From Cycas panzhihuaensis (Eukaryota > Cycadophyta), in the NCBI GenBank assembly GCA_023213395.1, contig CM041465.1, positions 147,505,741-147,569,740 on the forward strand: a DNA stretch of 64,000 bases. Reading direction: 5' to 3'. This document shows positions 59,701-64,000 of the stretch, piece by piece (position 1 is the stretch's first letter; each line of letters begins with the position of its first letter). The notes under the pieces were generated by a model that saw only the letters and a program-made list of their open reading frames with translations, was not told the origin of the DNA and searched no databases. The position numbers were made by a program, and so were the translations under genes.

Positions 59701-60441
59701 CCATCCTCCCCCTATCTGGAATGGGGAAAAGTAATCATGCTCTTGATTCTTTTCTTGTTTATTCTTCCATTCCTTGTTTTTAATTTTGGTTTTTGCCATC
59801 TAGTGGTGCTGTCATCTTACAGTTGCATTTAGCTATTAGTTCTAATGAGTCTCATCCTTTTAGCTTCTTACCAATTGTGAAGAACTGATTTTGAATTGGT
59901 GTCTTCCTGTTCAGGAGCTTGGCCAATCGGGTGCAAAGTTCAAATATATAAATTAATATTTAGTCATTGGGTTTACTGAATTTCATCTACCCACTTAATT
60001 CTTGACTTTGAAGAATCAATTAATGTTTTCAAACACCCAGTCCCCCCCTAAAGAAAAAACTATTTAATGGGTATTGTCAAGGTGTGAAGCTCTAATATCA
60101 AATTAAATTCTGGTGCAGGAGGTTCCTGAAGGAAATTGGTATTGTCCAAGTTGTCGCTGTGTTTTATGTGGGCGGAGTGAGTTCAATGGTGATGGAGAAT
60201 GTTTCACAGAGATGACTGTTTTGTTTTGTGATCAGTGCGAGTGTCAATGTAGGATTCTGTTCCCAATCTTCATATCAAGCATTATTCTTCTTAAATTTGA
60301 TTATTGTTTATTCACCCAATTTGCAAATTTTAACGATGTGTTTTCTCTGCAGATCATGTGGGGTGTTTATATGAAAGAGGGATGGCTAAAATGGACTCTT
60401 GTCCTGAAGGCAATTGGTTTTGTAGTAAAAAATGTTCAGAG
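53704..60441 (+). CDS. PHD-finger chromatin regulator, IDM1/PHD-GNAT type (partial; continues past the window)
   Basis: Visible coding exons are 53704-53751, 54135-57065, 60119-60248 and 60353-60441. All introns are GT-AG and the frame is kept for 1066 residues. The start ATG gives MGFVREKKLLPGEEVE, which joins exon 2 (VRQHEEGLRGSWHAGVVIEA) to form an Agenet/Tudor-like module at residues 10-60. A second follows at about 90-150 (LCVDALYEDAWWEGVLL). Residues 319-512 are a 21-residue tandem repeat. A GW module lies at about 575-630 (GWRVVVKPRR, YVSPTGQNYYSLMQACLAW). A basic nuclear stretch and a Tify-type DNA-binding region (about 848-925) precede the PHD finger, which starts at Cys966/Cys969 and ends CPSC at 1002-1005. 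A second, extended PHD follows. Plant proteins with this order usually end in a GNAT acetyltransferase domain and act on histones and DNA methylation; that end must lie right of 64000. The role is inferred from architecture. Confidence 0.9.
53752..54134 (+). other. Intron 1 of the PHD gene (383 bp)
   Basis: GTAAAT to TGTCAG, phase 0. It splits the first Agenet-like module right after GEEVE, and the joined protein reads through without a break. Confidence 0.85.
55041..55622 (+). repeat. In-frame 63-bp tandem repeat in exon 2 (nine diverged copies)
   Basis: Each unit encodes about 21 residues of the form SGADLKDQTGCIDRVLSASSA. Key positions are G-A/T-D-x-K-D, then C-I-D-R and a final P/S-A. 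Two units are 23 residues long. Copies 5 and 6 are the most alike. The region is acidic and serine-rich, probably disordered, and lies between the Agenet-like modules and the GW module. Confidence 0.85.
57066..60118 (+). other. Intron 2 of the PHD gene (3.05 kb)
   Basis: GTATGC to GGTGCAG, phase 0, dividing the first PHD finger between its His/Cys pair and its last CPSC pair. It contains a minus-strand open frame at 57412-57744 with an acidic stretch (IDCEDADMLEEDCYDNDD), possibly the tail of a hAT transposase, but this is uncertain. It also has a G-rich tract near 57255-57280 and a pyrimidine run at about 57855-57890. No other gene is seen. Confidence 0.8.
60249..60352 (+). other. Intron 3 of the PHD gene (104 bp)
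   Basis: GTAGGA to TCTGCAG, phase 1. Splicing joins CDQCECQ to YHVGCLYERGM, restoring the second PHD. Confidence 0.88.
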
Positions 60442-61334
60442 GTAATTATTATCTTCTTTTCCATTCTATCCATGAAATAGATATGCTTTGGTCTGATGGC
60501 AAAATATCCCATCCTTATAAGTGAGATCGGGGTTGTTAGATGTAAATAGAATATGGATGCATTGAGTTTGATGCAATGGAAATTTCGTAACATGGAACAG
60601 TAGGTCAAGAAGGTATTGCTGTTTTAAATGCAGTGGACTCCCTTTCTGGAGAGGATCCGGGGCACTTGTGCAATCCAATATCTACAAATGCTGCAACCTA
60701 GTACTGCAGAAGTTACATGAAGGTAAAGATGAGAGGCGAAGACTCAGCAGAAAACAAGAATAAAGAGAATAGTATCTCTGTGAAATTATAAAAACTGAAA
60801 TCTAAGAGTGGGAGTTGCTTCTACACTCCAATGGGCTTATAATAATTTACTTTTAGCCAAGGTTGTTGGGTTCACGGATTAGGCAGTTTGAAGAACCTAG
60901 TTCTTCTCTTAGAAAAAAGGATTTGAGGGTTGGGGTTTGGCTTTTTTTTTTTTTAAATAAAAAAATAGAAAAGATAGTAAATAAAAAAAGTTAGACATTG
61001 AGAATAATCATTAAACATACAAAATAATACTCTGAATAATTTTGTAAATAAAACTAAAAGTAAAATAAATTAACCCAATGATAACCATTAAAAATCTAAA
61101 ATTAATCATTAATCATTAAGCAATAAAGTTAAATAAACACATCCGCACACAATGATACATTAAACAATTTACAATTATAATGAAAATGAATTGAATTATC
61201 ATTGTGACATTATGATGTTCATGTACAAAAAAGACAAATGTCAAAGTCATAAAGACATAAATGAATAACATCAAATTGAAAGTGAAAGTGTATATGTACA
61301 AATAGAGGATCATATGTCCTCCACTCTCATCATT
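60442..61334 (+). other. Start of intron 4 of the PHD gene
   Basis: It begins GTAATT after SKKCSE. No convincing further exon was found up to 64000, so the intron is at least 3.5 kb and contains transposon sequence. AT-rich runs lie near 60945-61000. Confidence 0.65.
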
Positions 61335-61962
61335 AGGAGATCCAAGGCCCTTCTCCTCTGGATCAGGTAGCAATAAATGTGCAATGCTATTGTGCTATCC
61401 CTTCTTTGTGGTGTCTTAGGGAGAGTCTAATGTGCGAACGGTGTCTCAGTATAACTCTTGTCCTTGTGAGACAAGAGTTGAAGAGTGTTGTGGATGTACA
61501 CTACGTCTTTTGCTATTGTCATGTTCAATCAACCTCTTCTAGTTAAATGGATGAATCCATAAGTGCTCCAATTTCTCTCTCAAGTTGAGGAATTGGCCAC
61601 CTCAGACAGTAACTAGTATACTAAATGTTGCATTTGTGGTGTCTCATGCCTGTGGGGTGTCCACTAATATGTGGAGTCCTTCAAATTCAAAACACATAAG
61701 GCCTCCGAAGATTAGAATACACCTTGTGCACAAACAAACGTTGCAAATTGCTCTTGGATAGTTGTAGCCTCTTGTCATCTATTATATATGTTCTTGATTG
61801 CCTGTAAAAGCTTTGTTGTCACCCTTGGATCCTCATTTGGTGCTCTCCTCTTCGTCTTCTTTATATCATACCTCTTTGGGCTAACAACATATGATGCCAT
61901 ATGAAGTGGTGAATTGAGGATATTCCACCTCCAACGAATGATCTTGTAGCATTTCTCCTAAA
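61335..61962 (-). pseudogene. hAT-family transposase C-terminal remnant
   Basis: Minus-strand translation near 61960-61700 gives EKCYKIIRWRWNILNSPLHM, then ASYVVSPKRYD and a run with LLQAIKNIYNR. Near 61580 it gives ERNWSTYGFIHLTRRG, then VVYIHNTLQLLSHKDKSYTE. This is the hAT dimerisation pattern (C-ERNWS-x-x-x-x-IH-x-x-x-RN, then DLVYVH-x-NLRLL). Stops and frameshifts abound and no open frame covers it. It lies inside intron 4 in reverse to the gene, and its upstream part is cut off at 61963 by a gypsy LTR. Terminal inverted repeats were not found. Confidence 0.75.
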
Positions 61963-62382
61963 TGTTTGTCGACTTCTCTGTTTTAGTTAGGCCGACCTCT
62001 CTTTCTTAAATAGGTCAGCTTTTGCCTTCTTAAAATCAATTTCTATCCATGTCTATTCCATCTATAAATAGGGCATCTTGCCTCGATTTGTAAATTATTG
62101 ATTGAAGGAGATTATCCAAGACAGCCAGGTTCCGGTCCTAGCTAGAGGCTGCATTGGAGGACATCTCTCCTCGAAGAGGGTATTTTTGTTAAAACTCAAT
62201 ATTTGATATATCAATTGATATTATTTGGTTTCAAGGATTCTTGTTTGGTTGGTGTGCATGTTCAATGGTTATTCAGTTTCATGCGTTATTGATAATTATG
62301 CTGTCTTAAGTAATATTGTGATAGCCCAAATTTGTGTTTATTTTATTGATTTTGGCATGAATTCCAGTTGGGATTCCCACCA
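61963..62382 (+). repeat. 5' LTR of a gypsy element (about 420 bp)
   Basis: It is proposed to run from TGTTTGTCGAC to TTCCCACCA, with the TATA-like TCTATAAATAGGG at about 62070-62082. The right edge is set by the primer-binding site at 62384, and the left edge by the end of the hAT similarity. The partner LTR is outside the window. Confidence 0.65.
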
Positions 62383-62383
62383 G

Positions 62384-62396
62384 TGGTATTAGAGCC
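62384..62396 (+). other. Primer-binding site
   Basis: TGGTATTAGAGCC is an initiator-Met-type site one base after the LTR. Confidence 0.7.
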
Positions 62397-62759
62397 TCTT
62401 GATCGAGGACTTTTAGTTCTAAAGGATCATTTTTTTAGCAATCAAACACTTCATTTTAGAAATGGAAATTAGGTATTTACCTTTAGGAGTTTTGAATTTT
62501 TTGGTCAAAAGATAGATTTCTATTGTAGAAAAATTAGAATTGTCAATACAAATAAGGTTTCAACACCCAATCAAATATGATTTCAGTAGTTCAAAAGCAA
62601 TTTTCAGCAAACAAAAAACAAAAGAACAATAATAGAGAACCTATTTTAGCCACTAAGAAACCGCTCTTTTTAGTTGAGAATCAAGCCAACCTATAAGAAG
62701 GGGAAACTATGATACTATAGTACCAAAAAATGAACAATTTTTTTTTCCAAAGAACATAA

Positions 62760-64000
62760 TTGAGGTTAGGCAAGATGATGAACACATCGTCAGTCACAAC
62801 AAAGGATGTCAACAAAAGAATAGATGTCTTAAACCACAAAGTGATAAAAATGGATGACAAACTATGGAAGGAACAGGAAAAGAATTTGGTAAAACAACTG
62901 GTTACCATAACTAAGGCTTTGCAAGCAAAAACAATATTAGACATGCCCAAGCTTGAAGATAACAATAAGGACAAAGAGAGCCACCATGGGAAAACCCCTC
63001 ACCACAACGAGGAAAAAGATAGAAAAGATAAACCTAGATCTGATTATGGTTTCAAGAACTTCAATTTTCCTTCGGAGAAATTTGACCTAGATAAGACGAG
63101 ATATTTAAAGTTAGATCATTCAAATGAATCTATATTTTCAAATGCACTCAGGATTAGAAGAAGGCATAATACTGGCAACATCCCTTTATCTATATGGGAA
63201 ACCGATCAAATGGTGACATTAGTGGAGCAAGGTTTATTAGGGAATGCCTCACCACAATTGGGATTTTTTGAAAACCTCATTGATAGATCAATATGAGAAC
63301 TCTTAGAGTAGAGACTAGTACTCCTAGCAGACACACCTACAACAAATAAGCACTATCCAAGCTTACACAAGAATTTCAAAACCTATAGAGTATGCTGACT
63401 TCCAAAATCGATTTTGACTTATTACTTGAAGTATATATCAGAGGCCTCAAAGGGACTATCAAGTTTTGACTAAAAACATTGGGTGTAGAGACTCTGAGGG
63501 AAGCAATTAAAGAACATTGCAATATTGAAGTAGAGTTCATAGAATCTCACCAAGATTATATTTGATGAAATGACTACTCCAGACCAATGGGACAAGGCAA
63601 TAGGCCAAACTAGTACTAGTTAGGGACTAAGGCCAACCCACCACTTAAGGAATAGAAGGAAGACAAACTAATAAGGGCAAGTTATCAATGGTTGAGCACA
63701 TTTGTAGGGGAACATGTTTTGACTGCAAACGATAAATGGAGTTGCAATCGTAAATGTCCAATGAAGAAAGTCTTTATACTTAATAACGAAGAAATGTATG
63801 CAACAGTACAAGGTGAGCAAGCAAAAGATATCTAATCACCAGAGAAAGATGAAGCTAGAATGGAAGAATTACTTAATGACACAAATCTTAAGAATGTCCA
63901 TATATCACTACAGGCAATCATTGAAGTGACAAATGCACCCCAAATATTGTTTTGAGTGAAGCATCAAGAATGACAAGATATTAGTATTAGTAGACAACAA
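62760..64000 (+). pseudogene. Ty3/gypsy gag and protease lead-in (runs off right edge)
   Basis: A 178-codon frame (62760-63296) has a helical, lysine-rich N-terminus (KRIDVLNHKVIKMDDKLWKE) and a highly charged linker. After frameshifts the capsid end follows: SKIDFDLLLEVYIRGLKGTI, LREAIKEHCNIEVEFIE. A zinc-knuckle-like phrase is split over two frames near 63700-63760 (GTCFDCKR, then KWSCNRKCPMKK). At about 63895 VHISLQAIIEVTNAPQIL matches the conserved lead-in to the gypsy protease. The protease itself is beyond the edge. Stops show decay. Confidence 0.7.

Noticed and set aside
60681-60714. Possible exon 5 of the PHD gene (IYK...LQKL-like)
   Set aside because: The next segment in relatives often reads like FxxLQKLLG, but there is no AG acceptor at the right place and stops follow.

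Overview
The window looks like nuclear DNA of a large, repeat-rich plant genome. A gymnosperm such as a conifer is the best guess, but that is inference. It is AT-rich, almost all of it is retrotransposon in several stages of decay, and it holds a single host gene with long, transposon-filled introns. No bacterial, organellar or viral gene set is present.

Layout. 1-2022 is the 3' end of a Ty3/gypsy element (integrase end, polypurine tract, LTR). It lies inside the LTR of an older minus-strand element (2023-4440), which in turn interrupts a gypsy gag (4441-4917). 5.6-9.4 kb holds a gypsy LTR with primer-binding site and a decayed gag. 10.1-11.5 kb holds a minus-strand LTR beside a copia RNase H with its 3' LTR. 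11.9-17.5 kb is old repeat: an inverted dispersed repeat, a GATC-rich tract and an LTR pair. 17.5-20.6 kb is a decayed minus-strand copia polyprotein.

20.9-32.1 kb is a chain of three LTRs of one family, all in the same orientation and each shared by neighbouring units (LTR-internal-LTR-internal-LTR-internal). One unit carries a decayed host-like reading frame, split by a minus-strand copia derivative (21825-25773) that contains a hairpin-rich repeat array. The next unit is filled by a non-autonomous LTR element (27904-31006). 32.3-37.95 kb is a copia LTR split by a complete, younger copia element (32595-37869) with a perfect 5-bp target duplication. 38-46 kb has a minus-strand gypsy integrase remnant, the second copy of the inverted repeat, and a copia element (40980-46251) that has lost its reverse-transcriptase core. 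47.5-50.7 kb is another minus-strand LTR pair.

The host gene starts at 53704 and runs rightwards past the window: four coding exons are visible and its acetyltransferase end should lie beyond 64000. It encodes a nuclear protein with two Agenet/Tudor-like modules, a 21-residue tandem repeat, a GW...YxSPxG module, a Tify-type DNA-binding region and PHD fingers. This is the architecture of plant PHD-GNAT chromatin regulators (INCREASED DNA METHYLATION 1-like). Its promoter and 5' leader form a CpG-rich island in CpG-poor surroundings. Its fourth intron contains a hAT transposase remnant, itself interrupted by a Ty3/gypsy element that runs off the right edge.

The elements record a layered insertion history, and most of their primer-binding sites are variants of the initiator-methionine tRNA complement. 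I found no evidence of a wholly new system. The items most worth following up are the hairpin array, the shared-LTR chain with its split reading frame, and the expanding repeat inside the PHD gene.
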